The translations under genes and the position numbers were made by a program. The notes under the pieces were generated by a model, which was not told the DNA's origin, ran no database searches, and worked only from the letters and a program-made list of their open reading frames with translations. Shown here piece by piece: positions 1-9,632 of a stretch of DNA of 64,000 nucleotides (within the stretch, counting starts at the first letter, position 1; each line of letters starts with the position of its first letter). This stretch comes from Roseivirga sp. (GTDB lineage: Bacteria; Bacteroidota; Bacteroidia; Cytophagales; Cyclobacteriaceae): assembly GCA_021404565.1 (NCBI GenBank), contig JAAWWF010000001.1, forward strand, positions 248,001-312,000, written 5' to 3'.

Positions 1-2214
1 AAGGTTGGCAATCAAAACGAGCTTTAGAAAGTCTTTGGAAAGCACCGCCACCAAACCGGATACCTGGGCACCCAATACCTTGCGAATGCCGATCTCCTTG
101 GTTCTGCGCTTCATCATAAAGGCTGTAAGACCAAAAAGCCCCAGGCTACCAATGACGATTGAAAGCAATGAAAAGCTGGTAAAGAGCTTAAGAAAGCGAT
201 CTTCAGAGGCATAATGCTCAGCAATATTCTCATCCAGGAAGCTATAATCAAAGGGCCTGTCGGGAGCAAATTCAGTCCACTTGTCTTCTAAAAAAGCAAC
301 GGTTTGTCTCGTGTTTTCGGGAGAAATACGTACCTCCATCCAGTTCAGCCCGGTAGTGATTTCAGAGCTCAGTGAAAAGACCACTGGCCGGATTTCATTG
401 TGCAGTGAAGCAAAGTGAAAGTCTTTCACCACCCCGATTACCTTGGCATTTTTACGGGTCCATGTGGTGAGGTCGTAAGCCATGCCCTGAATTGAAGTAC
501 CCACCGGATCTTCCATCTGGAAGAACTTTACAGCGGCCTCATTGAGCACATAGGCCTCAGTGATATCAGTGGGGTGTTCCCGGTCGAAAGTACGCCCTGC
601 GATCATGGTGGTACCCATGGTTTCGAAAAAATCATACGACACGACTACAGTCGGAGCATTGATACGTTCCTCAGCACCATCAGGTATATAGCCTCTCCAT
701 CCCCCTATTCTGTTAGCGGGATGACTGCTGGTAGCAGTTACATTCACCACTCCCGGATTTCGTAAAAGCTCTTCTCTGAACACATCATATTGAGCAGCCA
801 TCTCTCCGGTTTGAATGGGTATCAACACCACTTGCTCCTGATCAATACCCAGGTCCATGTTGCGGAGAAAATTAACCTGATTGAGGATGATAAAAGTGGA
901 AGCAATGAGAATGGCCACGATAAAAAACTGGAAAACTACCAGTCCGTTTCTGAGATTAAAGCTACCCTTTCCTTTACTCAGTGTACTGCCTCTCAAGGCC
1001 TCAGAAGTCTGCATTTTCAGCAAGAACAAGGCAGGGAAGCTACCGGAGATCAACCCGATGACCACACCAACTCCAAAAAGTGCCGCGGCCAGGATGAGGT
1101 CCTGAAAGAGCTGAAATTCATAAGCTTTTCCTGTCAGTTGATTGAAGGAAGGCATCGCCATTTCTATCAGAATCACGGATAATACACAGGATACCAATGC
1201 CACCAAAAGTGACTCTGCCTGGAATTGTAAGACCTGGGAGCCTCTGCCAGCTCCAAAAACCTTTTTCAGCCCCACCTCTCTGCTGCGCTGAAATGAGCCT
1301 GCCATTGACAGGTTGATATAATTGATACAGGCAAGCAGTAAAATGACTAAAGCCGTAGCTGTAAAGATGGTTACAGCTGATTTGCTACCATTGGCCTGAA
1401 TCTCACCCGTCATATCAGAGTTGAGGTGAATGTCTTCCATGGCCTGCAGCGTGTAGTTATGCTCATCAAAACTATCGCTGTATTTATCATTGAGAAAGGC
1501 GTTGATCCTGCTTTGTAAGTTTTCTGTTTCAATGCCATCGGCCAGTTTGAAATAGAGATAGTGACTGGTACCATTAAAGATTCTGTACACCCAGGGACCA
1601 TACCACTCGATGCCGGTACTTAAGGGCAGAAATAACTCTGCTTCAAAATGAGTATTAGCCGGTAAATCTTTTACAATGGCTGCCACTTTGAAGTCCATAT
1701 CATTGATTCGCAACACCTCTCCAAGGCCGTTTTCTTCTCCAAAATGGCGTTTGACTGTACTTTCCGTGAGGACGATAGAATTGGGTTCCCTGATGGCAAC
1801 CGCAGGATCTCCCGCTACAGCTTCAAAGCTGAATAGATCGAAGAAGGACGAATCCGCCATTACGATGTTTTCCTGCTGAATGTGCTGCGAGCCCCGACTT
1901 ACGAGCAGTGACCAAAAATCAAATCGAGAGGCAGCTTCCATTTCAGGAAAGTTGGCTGCCAGCACAGGCATCAATGGGTAAGTGGTAATAACCGAAAGCG
2001 TTTTTGTATCTCCACCTTGATTGTAGGCTCCGGTGACACGATAAATCCGTTCTGAGTCTTCGAAGTGCTGGTCATAACTCAGTTCATCACGCACAAAAAG
2101 GACGATCAGTACGCAGGCAGCAAGTCCTACAGATAAGCCAGCTATGTTGATAGAAGTGTAGAGTCTGTTTTTCCAGAGATTTCGGAAAGCTACTTTGAGA
2201 TAGGTTTTCAGCAT
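1..2214 (-). CDS. FtsX/MacB-type ABC transporter permease A (3' end outside window)
   Basis: Read directly from the minus strand: ATG at 2214-2212 opens a frame with no stop up to the window edge (738 codons visible). The protein has an N-terminal membrane segment (about residues 20-42), a first periplasmic MacB-like domain, a four-helix FtsX block containing SREVGLKKVFGAG, a second periplasmic domain, and the start of a second FtsX block containing RRTKEIGIRKVLGAQ. Its relatives here are about 780-800 residues, so only about the last 50 residues, with the final membrane segments, are cut off. In this family the permease couples ATP hydrolysis by a separate ATPase to periplasmic or envelope transport; the substrate is unknown. 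It is separated from permease B by 263 bp and has its own promoter block, so it probably starts a transcription unit that continues leftwards. Confidence 0.9.
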   Translation of the reverse strand, partial: MLKTYLKVAFRNLWKNRLYTSINIAGLSVGLAACVLIVLFVRDELSYDQHFEDSERIYRVTGAYNQGGDTKTLSVITTYPLMPVLAANFPEMEAASRFDFWSLLVSRGSQHIQQENIVMADSSFFDLFSFEAVAGDPAVAIREPNSIVLTESTVKRHFGEENGLGEVLRINDMDFKVAAIVKDLPANTHFEAELFLPLSTGIEWYGPWVYRIFNGTSHYLYFKLADGIETENLQSRINAFLNDKYSDSFDEHNYTLQAMEDIHLNSDMTGEIQANGSKSAVTIFTATALVILLLACINYINLSMAGSFQRSREVGLKKVFGAGRGSQVLQFQAESLLVALVSCVLSVILIEMAMPSFNQLTGKAYEFQLFQDLILAAALFGVGVVIGLISGSFPALFLLKMQTSEALRGSTLSKGKGSFNLRNGLVVFQFFIVAILIASTFIILNQVNFLRNMDLGIDQEQVVLIPIQTGEMAAQYDVFREELLRNPGVVNVTATSSHPANRIGGWRGYIPDGAEERINAPTVVVSYDFFETMGTTMIAGRTFDREHPTDITEAYVLNEAAVKFFQMEDPVGTSIQGMAYDLTTWTRKNAKVIGVVKDFHFASLHNEIRPVVFSLSSEITTGLNWMEVRISPENTRQTVAFLEDKWTEFAPDRPFDYSFLDENIAEHYASEDRFLKLFTSFSLLSIVIGSLGLFGLTAFMMKRRTKEIGIRKVLGAQVSGLVAVLSKDFLKLVLIANL

Positions 2215-2221
2215 AGTACTA

Positions 2222-2231
2222 AGGGTTAACC
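2222..2231 (-). promoter_or_regulatory. GGTTAACCCT site in the leader of permease A
   Basis: On the minus strand GGTTAACCCT ends 7 bases before the ATG of permease A. The same sequence forms half of the perfect 16-bp palindrome at 22246-22261 in front of the response-regulator gene. This suggests a shared binding site, but it is a short motif and the link is inference. Confidence 0.3.
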
Positions 2232-2286
2232 ACTAAAACTCGATGGCTTGGGTTGTTTGAATTCCCTATTTACTATTCAAGTCTTA

Positions 2287-2299
2287 TACCAAAGTTAAA
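2287..2299 (-). promoter_or_regulatory. Promoter block of permease A
   Basis: The minus strand reads TTTAACTTTGGTA, which contains TAACTTTG, a perfect match to the Bacteroidota -7 consensus TAnnTTTG, 76 bases before the ATG. The block recurs before permeases F, H and I. A clear -33 TTG at standard spacing is not seen. Confidence 0.5.
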
Positions 2300-2352
2300 C
2301 TATTGAAAATCAGACACTTAAATACCAGTTAATTATATACTCTGATCGCCTC

Positions 2353-2377
2353 CGAACTTTACTGTTCGCTGGCGGAC
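2353..2377. repeat. Intergenic hairpin repeat, copy 1
   Basis: A 25-bp element related to those at 14460-14484, 19433-19457 and (inverted, shorter) 21996-22013. Its core GTTCGCTGGCGGAC can fold into a 5-bp stem with a CTGG loop. It lies between the stop of permease B and the promoter of permease A. No U-tract follows on either strand, so it is not a textbook intrinsic terminator. Confidence 0.55.
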
Positions 2378-2477
2378 TGCTGATATTCATAACACTAAGA
2401 CTCAGTGATTTAGACTCTTAAACAGAGGGGGCTAGTAGTTCGACCACTCAAAGTGGCCGGACGACCAGGGCTGCCGA

Positions 2478-4853
2478 TCATTCGTATCTTAAAGTATCGA
2501 CTGGGTTTTGTCTTGCAGACCTGAAAGTGATGGAAGAAACTGTGAGCCAAACCACCAGGAAGGTGGCAACCGTGGGAAGAATAAACAGCCAGGCCGTTAT
2601 CTCCATTCTGTTGATATAGTCCTGCAGAAACAGATCGATGATATAATAGGCAATGGGCACTGAAAGTAAAATAGCCAGCAGCAAGAGCCTCGTAAAGCCC
2701 TGGTTGAGCAGTATGACCAGTCTGGAAACAGACGCGCCCAATACCTTACGGATGCTGACTTCCTTTTTCTTCTGGCTTGCTGTGAGTCCTACCAGCCCGA
2801 GCAGTCCCATGATAGAGACAGCAATGGCCAGGCTGGAAGCATAGTTCAGGGTCTGACTCCAAAGGGCCTCTTTCTTATAAAGGTTTTCATTATAAACATC
2901 CATGAAAGTGTACTGAAAGGGTTCTTCAGGAAGCAGACTTTTCCAGGTAGTTTCCAGATCTGCCAGTATACCCGGCAGGTTACCCGACTGGTACTGGATA
3001 AAGACATTGTTCAGGAAAAAGTTGTTACCCGCGCGGGGATTAGCTCTCAACAAAAGGGCACGATCTGGAATTTTTGCCGAAAAAAGCTGATAGTCCGCCA
3101 TTACTCCCACAATTCGAAACTGACCATCCAGCATGGTACTGCCCACCTGATAATCAGGCCCGAGAATTTCCATGGTTCGCTCATTCACCAAAACATTGGC
3201 GATGGCCGGATCTTCGATCAATCTGTCAGCAGCCGTTAGTCCGCGACCTTCGAGCACTTTTACTCCAAGTGTTTTTAGATAGTCTGGTGTGGCATATCCC
3301 GTAATCATCAAAACCTTCTCTCCTTGCTCATTCTCAACCCAATTCGCTTCATTCAGGTCATTCGCTGCTCCTACTGAAAGAATACCCGAGTTGGCTTCCA
3401 ATGCTGCTTTGAACCGAAGCGCAAGGGCCTCCGAGTCGGTGGTGGGAAGACTCAAGCGAATCAGATTTTCATCATTATAGCCCTTGTCTTTCTCTACCAG
3501 AAAATCATGTTGCCTGTTGAGACTTACAGTTACCGTAATGAAAACCATGGCCAGTAAAAACTGGAAGGTCACCATGAACTTGGTGAGGAAGCGCTTTCCT
3601 CCCAGCTGCACATGTCCTTTAAAAACCCTGACAATGCGAAGTCTGGAAAGTATCAAGGAGGGGTAAATAACTGACAATAATGACGCCAGCAAAACTCCTG
3701 CGAAAGAGATGAGCAGCAGGCCCTGATCATCTAAGATGTTTCGTGTAAAATTCTTCTCGGTTATCCGTTCGAAAACCGGCAAAGCCAATTCTGCCAGCAC
3801 CACTCCAAACAGGAAGGCAACGACACAAATAATTACTGCTTCGGCTAAAAACTGCGAAACCAGCTGTTTTTTCCTGGCTCCGATGGTCTTTCTTACCCCC
3901 ACTTCTTTCGCCCTGCGCGTAGAATTGACAATAGTGAGATTGGCAAAGTTAAAACAAGCGATAATGAGAATGAGCACAGCGATTCCTGAGAGGATGTACG
4001 ACTGCCTGATATCTGCTGAATTGCTTCGGGAGTTCCAATGTACCTCACTGAGCGGAAGCAATTCATTATGGCTCTGCTTCGCATAGGCGGCAACCCCTTC
4101 GTCACCCGGGTTGCTCGCCCAACGGACGTCCCTCATTTTATCAATTACCGTCTGCAAATCTGCACCTTCCTGCAACTCAATAAAAGAATCGGCCGGGGTA
4201 ATAAACCACAACCCCAATGACTGAGCATTGCGAATAGTTTCAAATTTGGTCCAGGGTAAGATCACATCAAAATCGAACGAAGAATTGGAAGGATGATTTT
4301 CAATTACGGCCGTGACAATGAAATCTTCAAAACCCTTGCCCACATTCATGTTTAGCGTCTGGCCAACCCACTGCGTTGCGCCCAAATACTTTTTGGCTGC
4401 ACGCTCCGTAAGTACAACCGATGACAGGTTGTTTATATCATTATCGAAGGCTCCTTCAACAAGCTTAAAATCAAAAACCCTGAACAGGCCATCATCTGCA
4501 AAAACCATTCGTTTTTCATCAAATAACTCTTCAGAAGCTCTTACTGCCGCACCCTCCTTCCTCAATCGGGTAAAGTGCTTTATTTCAGGTATTTGGCGGG
4601 CATAAGCCTCTGCAGCCGGGTAGCAGGAAGCCTGCATTTCCTTTCTCTTTTCCTGGCGCGTGGATACCGTGGTAATTCTGTAAATCTGATCAAAGCTTTC
4701 GTGTTGTCTGTCGTAGGTCAGTTCATCTTTTACAAACATAGAGATGAGCAAACAGGAAGCGATGCCTATGGCCAGACCACCAATATTGATCAAAGCATAG
4801 CCCTTATGTCTGAAGAGATTACGAATACCGGTTTTGAAGTAGTTTTTGATCAT
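2478..4853 (-). CDS. FtsX/MacB-type ABC transporter permease B
   Basis: 791 residues, normal length for the family. Membrane segment at about 20-42 (INIGGLAIGIASCLLIS), first periplasmic domain, FtsX block with RRAKEVGVRKTIGARKKQL, second periplasmic domain about 450-670, and a final FtsX block with KKKEVSIRKVLGASVSRL before two more helices; it ends RQNPVDTLRYE, close to the family ending NPVxALRxE. The SIRK in place of GIRK in the last block is a small departure from its neighbours. It is the last gene of the tight run F-E-D-C-B: only 3 bp separate it from C, so the two are surely co-transcribed and probably translationally coupled. Permease function by family; partner ATPase and substrate unknown. 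Confidence 0.92.
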   Translation of the reverse strand: MIKNYFKTGIRNLFRHKGYALINIGGLAIGIASCLLISMFVKDELTYDRQHESFDQIYRITTVSTRQEKRKEMQASCYPAAEAYARQIPEIKHFTRLRKEGAAVRASEELFDEKRMVFADDGLFRVFDFKLVEGAFDNDINNLSSVVLTERAAKKYLGATQWVGQTLNMNVGKGFEDFIVTAVIENHPSNSSFDFDVILPWTKFETIRNAQSLGLWFITPADSFIELQEGADLQTVIDKMRDVRWASNPGDEGVAAYAKQSHNELLPLSEVHWNSRSNSADIRQSYILSGIAVLILIIACFNFANLTIVNSTRRAKEVGVRKTIGARKKQLVSQFLAEAVIICVVAFLFGVVLAELALPVFERITEKNFTRNILDDQGLLLISFAGVLLASLLSVIYPSLILSRLRIVRVFKGHVQLGGKRFLTKFMVTFQFLLAMVFITVTVSLNRQHDFLVEKDKGYNDENLIRLSLPTTDSEALALRFKAALEANSGILSVGAANDLNEANWVENEQGEKVLMITGYATPDYLKTLGVKVLEGRGLTAADRLIEDPAIANVLVNERTMEILGPDYQVGSTMLDGQFRIVGVMADYQLFSAKIPDRALLLRANPRAGNNFFLNNVFIQYQSGNLPGILADLETTWKSLLPEEPFQYTFMDVYNENLYKKEALWSQTLNYASSLAIAVSIMGLLGLVGLTASQKKKEVSIRKVLGASVSRLVILLNQGFTRLLLLAILLSVPIAYYIIDLFLQDYINRMEITAWLFILPTVATFLVVWLTVSSITFRSARQNPVDTLRYE

Positions 4854-4856
4854 CGC

Positions 4857-7208
4857 TTATTGGTTTCTTAATACAGAGGCTGGGTTTTTACGGGAGTTGA
4901 GGAATCCGTGAATGCTGAGCAACAGTGTAGCCAGCAGCAAAATGGAGATTAGTGCAAAGCCGAAGTAAGGAACAGTGGAGTCGATGCGATAAGGAAAATC
5001 GTCAAGCCACTTATTGATAAACATATAGCTCAAAGGAACTGATGCAGCCATAGCGATAAGAATCAGGGTCATAAACCTTCGGTTCAGGGTTGAAATAAGG
5101 TTCATATAGCTGGCTCCCAATACTTTTCTGATCCCGATTTCTTTTTCCCGAAGCTGGCTCTCAAAGGTGGACAATGCGAAGAGACCAAGAAAGGCCACGA
5201 CTGCCAGAAACAGGGTAAGTACATCAAAGATTTTTACGAGATTTTCCTCCCGTGTATAAGAGCCGGCAAAAAAGCTGCTGATCTCTTCATAGACAAAAGG
5301 TTCGTCCGGGGCGAACTCATTCCAAACCTCCTCTACCTGGGTTAACACGGCCTCTCTATCTCCCTCTCTGAACCTGAACTGGAGATTGCCAAGTTCAGTA
5401 GCATTATACACGATCATGGCCGGAGAAATCTTATTTTTGGCTGAACGGAACAGAAAATCTTTCATGACACCAACGATGGTCATACCAGCAATTTTTTTAC
5501 CTATGGGATCTTCCCAACCCAGGCTTTTCAAAGCTGTTTCATTCATCAGTGTGGCTCCTTTTAACTCGGATGCCGACACTCCGCTAAAATCAGTACCTGC
5601 GATTATTTCAAGTTCAAAAAGTTCATTAAAGTCTTTGTCAGCCACTCCGTAAAAAGGAGATAGATTAACCTCATTTCCTTCTTCGTCTTTCTCTATAAAC
5701 AAGACCGAATTGAGATCAGGCATGGGAGAACCACTTACTTTCGAGATTTGTGGAATCTTCTCCAGCTCGGCTCTCAGCTCCTTGTATTTACCATAAACCG
5801 CATCGTTTCGCAGGTCAAGACTCAGGATGTTCTGGGCATTATACCCCAGGTCCATATTGACCATATGCTCTGCCTGCCCTCTGATGACCAGCGCCCCGGA
5901 AAGTAAGCCCGCACAGATGAGAAATTGTAATACAACCAGTGTCTTTCTAAGAAAGCTCACATTCGACTTTGGATTGTTGCCCTTTAACACCGTGGACAGG
6001 TTAAAAGTACTGGCGGTAATAGCCGGATAAATACCTGAGATCAGTACCACTAACAGCAACAACACCATAGGTAAAATGGCCACTTGCGGATCGTTGAGAA
6101 TATTGATATCGAGCTCTTTCCCGATCATGGCATTGATACTGCCAAGGCTCAGCTCCAGAAAGATCAAAGCGACTACCAGGGCCAGCAAAGCCAGAAAAAA
6201 GGTCTCTGCCATCTGGCTCAGTACCAGTCGCGAACGGCTGGCACCTATGATTTTTCTCACACCAATCTCTTTCGCCCGTGCGAAGGAGCGTGCAGTGGTT
6301 AGGTTGATATAATTGAAGCAGGCAACCACCAAAATCAACACCCCGACTACTGAAAAGATGTAGATGTATTTCATCTGCCCTCCAAACATATTCTGCTGGC
6401 TGTTTCGCATCAAAGAGGCACCCATGTAAAGCTCTGAGAAACGGGCAAATTCATACATTTCGCCATACTCCTTGGCTTCATGTTTTTCAAGCAAGCGTAT
6501 TACATCAGCTTTTAGTTTTTCAGGTGTATAGCCCTCCTGTAGCTGAAAGTAATTCAGTCCGGAGCCGGTCACCCAGCTATCTTTAGCTCCCACATAAGGC
6601 ACAGCGGAAAAATCAATGGGAAGAATAAGATCAAAACGAAGATGCGACTGGCTGGGAATGGGCTTCAGCACCCCCGTGACCTTGTAAGTCCCTTTATCTT
6701 CTATCTCAATCAGCTCCCCTATTGGATTTTCTTTGCCAAAGTGTTTCCGGGCCAGCTTATCAGAGATCACCACACTTTTTCCCGGCTCCAGTGCAGTTTG
6801 CTCATCCCCCAGCTTCAAACCAAAATCGAACATGCTGAACAGCGCTGGCTGGGAGTAGAATAATTTTTCAGTCTCAAAGCGGTCACGCCCTATCAGGTAG
6901 TGTGCTGTTTCTGCCAGGCTGATGTTTACTGCATTCACGACTCCCGGGCTCTCTTCCTTCAGCCCCTCTACAATATTGATGGACGGGAAGAGATTGAACA
7001 CGGCTCCATTACCACGGTTGAACTCAATACGTGCCCGGTAAATATCATCCCCGTTTTCATGCCATTTGTCATGCAGAAGCTCATCTCTTACATAGAGGGC
7101 CGTCACCAGAAAGCAGAACATGCCAAGGGTAAGTCCGGCCAGGTTAACACTGGCAAAAAAGCGTTCTCTTTTGAGGCTTCTGAAACCGAGTTTGATAAAT
7201 CTGAGCAT
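4857..7208 (-). CDS. FtsX/MacB-type ABC transporter permease C
   Basis: 783 residues with the family layout: first helix near 20-42 (AGLTLGMFCFLVTALYV), FtsX block with FARAKEIGVRKIIGAS, and last block with LREKEIGIRKVLGASYMNL. Both copies of the KEIGxRKxxGA signature are intact. Unlike the other members it has the first-helix sequence GMFCFLV and ends KNPASVLRNQ. It lies 11 bp downstream of D and 3 bp upstream of B within the five-gene unit F to B. In this family these signatures follow the membrane helices on the cytoplasmic side and may contact the ATPase (inference). The substrate cannot be told from sequence. Confidence 0.92.
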   Translation of the reverse strand: MLRFIKLGFRSLKRERFFASVNLAGLTLGMFCFLVTALYVRDELLHDKWHENGDDIYRARIEFNRGNGAVFNLFPSINIVEGLKEESPGVVNAVNISLAETAHYLIGRDRFETEKLFYSQPALFSMFDFGLKLGDEQTALEPGKSVVISDKLARKHFGKENPIGELIEIEDKGTYKVTGVLKPIPSQSHLRFDLILPIDFSAVPYVGAKDSWVTGSGLNYFQLQEGYTPEKLKADVIRLLEKHEAKEYGEMYEFARFSELYMGASLMRNSQQNMFGGQMKYIYIFSVVGVLILVVACFNYINLTTARSFARAKEIGVRKIIGASRSRLVLSQMAETFFLALLALVVALIFLELSLGSINAMIGKELDINILNDPQVAILPMVLLLLVVLISGIYPAITASTFNLSTVLKGNNPKSNVSFLRKTLVVLQFLICAGLLSGALVIRGQAEHMVNMDLGYNAQNILSLDLRNDAVYGKYKELRAELEKIPQISKVSGSPMPDLNSVLFIEKDEEGNEVNLSPFYGVADKDFNELFELEIIAGTDFSGVSASELKGATLMNETALKSLGWEDPIGKKIAGMTIVGVMKDFLFRSAKNKISPAMIVYNATELGNLQFRFREGDREAVLTQVEEVWNEFAPDEPFVYEEISSFFAGSYTREENLVKIFDVLTLFLAVVAFLGLFALSTFESQLREKEIGIRKVLGASYMNLISTLNRRFMTLILIAMAASVPLSYMFINKWLDDFPYRIDSTVPYFGFALISILLLATLLLSIHGFLNSRKNPASVLRNQ

Positions 7209-7219
7209 AGTATTGATGT

Positions 7220-9613
7220 TTATTCGGTTCTAAGGGCTTTAATTGGATTGGAAATCGCGGCTTTTATCGATTGAAAAGAAACAGTCAATAATGCTACCAA
7301 GGCAGTAGATATTCCTGCCAGGAGAAAGAGCTGCCAACCGATATCCACTCTGAAAGCAAAGCCTTCGAGCCACTTGTTCATGGCGTAATAAGCCAGTGGC
7401 CAGGCAATGACATTGGAGATAAGAATGATGCGAATATATTCTCTGGACAGCATCAGGATAATTCTGGAAATATCGGCTCCAAGCACTTTACGAATACCAA
7501 TCTCCTTAGTCTTCTTTTCTGCCATATATGATGCAAGACCAAAAAGCCCGAGGCAACCGATGGAAATGGCCAGAGAGGTAAACACCAGAATGATGTTGCC
7601 CAGACGTTGCTCGGCTTCATACATTTCCTGAATAGTTCCATCCAGAAACCGGGGCTCGAAAGGACGCTGAGGATTCAGCTCGTCCCACCTCTGTTCCATT
7701 TGTGCCAATACAGGTTCCATGCGCTCCGTATTGACTCTGGCGAAAAGCAGATTCTTATAATCATCAGGCCCTGTGTATATAGCAATGGGATCAATTTTTT
7801 CATGCAGACTGGCGAGGTGAAAGTCCTTTACCACTCCCACAATGGTGCCCATCATATTTTCATAAAGACCAAACTTCTTCCCAATGGATTCTTCCGGAGT
7901 CAGGCCCAGTGCCTTCACCCCTGTTTCATTCATCAGATAGAAAATCTCTGTTTTCCAGTTCGATTTTTTTTGATAGCCTTCACCCGCAATCAGTTCCAGA
8001 CCAAAGGTTTCCAGAAAATCCTGATCACCATTCATGCCCCTGAATGATATGGTAACGTCCTTAGGCAATCCTTCCATCACGGCTGTCCAGCCCGATTGCA
8101 CGTTGCTGATCATATTATTGGAATAAGTCACATAATCAACACCGGTGATCGTTTCGAAACCGGCTTTCAAGGGTTCAAAATTATTTCTGGTGGTCCGGTC
8201 CGGTAGCTTCATGTACACAATCTGCTCGGCATCATAGCCCATTTCCTTGGATTGCATAAAGTTCAGCTGATTGTAAATAATCAGCGTACCCACGATGAGG
8301 AAGACACTTACTGTGAATTGTACTATGACCAGAACTCTTCTGAACAAATTACCTCCTTTTACCTGATGCGTACCTTTGAGCACTTTTACCGGCAGGAAAG
8401 AAGAAAGGAAAGCTGCCGGATAGCTACCGGAAACGAGGCTGACAAACAGGATGAAGCCCACCATACCCGGCATGAAATAGGGATCGCTGAAATACAGAAT
8501 ATCCAGCTGGGTGTTGGCCATTTGATTAAAGCTCGGCAACAGTATCTCTGCCAGCACCACTCCCAGTACTACCGCTAAGGTAGTAAGCATTAAAGTCTCT
8601 GCATAAAACTGAACGATCAGCTGGCGTCTTACCGCCCCGAGCACCTTTCTTAAACCTACCTCCTTGGCTCTGCGCTCCGACTTGGCAGTGCTCAGATTGA
8701 TATAATTGATACAAGCGATCAGCAATATAAAAGCGGCAATCGCCAGCAGAGAGTAGATCAGACTCTTGCTCACTTTCTCAGGATAATCGGCTCCTAAAGA
8801 AGTGTTGAAATGCATTTCGGTGATGGGCTGCGTCTCGTAAAACATGGTGGTACCCGAAGTTTTCAACTGCTCACCTATATCATCATCCAATATCTTGTTC
8901 AACTTAGCCGTGTAAGTCTCCTCAGTCACATTATCATTGAGCACTACATAAGTGAAGTAGTTCATGGGAAACCAGCCATAACTCTCCAGTTGTCTGCCGA
9001 GCGTTCCTGCGGAAATCACAAAATTGAATTTCAGGGAGGTATTACCCGGAATATCTTCTATCAGGCCCGTGATCTTATAGTCTCGGCCATTAGCATTTAA
9101 TACCTCGCCCACTATATTATCTGCGCGGTTAAAGTATTTACGGGCGGTAGATTCTGTCAATACCACTACGGAGGGTTCGGCCAGTGCGGTTGCCGGGTCT
9201 CCTTCCAGAAAACGATGCTGGAATACCTTAAAGAAGCTTGAGTCGGCATAGAACACTTCTGTTTCTGTAAAAACGTTGTCCCCGCTTCTGGTTAGAATTT
9301 CTCGCCCAACCCGCCAGTCAAAGATCAATGTGGCCAGGGCTGTTTCCGGTATCTGGTTCAGCGAAACCTCCGTAATCTCCTTTGGCGTGATGGCAATTTT
9401 ACGGGCATCACCCGAAGTTTCGTAATGGGTGGTCACCCTCAATATCTTGTCTGATTCGGGGTAAAACTTCTCGTAAGAGGCCTCATTCTGTACATAAAGC
9501 AGAATGATGATGCAGGCCATAATGCCTACTGACAGTCCTGCAATATTGATGAAAGAATAACCTTTTTGTCTGCCAAGGTTTCGGGTCGCTATGTTAAGGT
9601 AGTTTTTGAGCAT
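7220..9613 (-). CDS. FtsX/MacB-type ABC transporter permease D
   Basis: 797 residues. First membrane helix in NIAGLSVGIMACIIILLYV, then a periplasmic domain, FtsX block with RRAKEVGLRKVLGAVRRQL, second periplasmic domain, and last block with KKTKEIGIRKVLGADISRI; it ends ISNPIKALRTE. Its sequence around both signatures is the closest of the nine to the general Bacteroidota permease pattern and to A. It belongs to the GA subgroup of this array (GA after the first RKxx). It lies 19 bp downstream of E and 11 bp upstream of C, so it is in the middle of the F-to-B unit. Family function is clear; specific role unknown. Confidence 0.92.
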   Translation of the reverse strand: MLKNYLNIATRNLGRQKGYSFINIAGLSVGIMACIIILLYVQNEASYEKFYPESDKILRVTTHYETSGDARKIAITPKEITEVSLNQIPETALATLIFDWRVGREILTRSGDNVFTETEVFYADSSFFKVFQHRFLEGDPATALAEPSVVVLTESTARKYFNRADNIVGEVLNANGRDYKITGLIEDIPGNTSLKFNFVISAGTLGRQLESYGWFPMNYFTYVVLNDNVTEETYTAKLNKILDDDIGEQLKTSGTTMFYETQPITEMHFNTSLGADYPEKVSKSLIYSLLAIAAFILLIACINYINLSTAKSERRAKEVGLRKVLGAVRRQLIVQFYAETLMLTTLAVVLGVVLAEILLPSFNQMANTQLDILYFSDPYFMPGMVGFILFVSLVSGSYPAAFLSSFLPVKVLKGTHQVKGGNLFRRVLVIVQFTVSVFLIVGTLIIYNQLNFMQSKEMGYDAEQIVYMKLPDRTTRNNFEPLKAGFETITGVDYVTYSNNMISNVQSGWTAVMEGLPKDVTISFRGMNGDQDFLETFGLELIAGEGYQKKSNWKTEIFYLMNETGVKALGLTPEESIGKKFGLYENMMGTIVGVVKDFHLASLHEKIDPIAIYTGPDDYKNLLFARVNTERMEPVLAQMEQRWDELNPQRPFEPRFLDGTIQEMYEAEQRLGNIILVFTSLAISIGCLGLFGLASYMAEKKTKEIGIRKVLGADISRIILMLSREYIRIILISNVIAWPLAYYAMNKWLEGFAFRVDIGWQLFLLAGISTALVALLTVSFQSIKAAISNPIKALRTE

Positions 9614-9632
9614 GGTATGTTGAGTTTTGAGC

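Noticed and set aside
790-1182. 130-residue plus-strand frame inside permease A
   Set aside because: It is antisense to a clear gene and has no protein family character; several similar shadows lie across the array.
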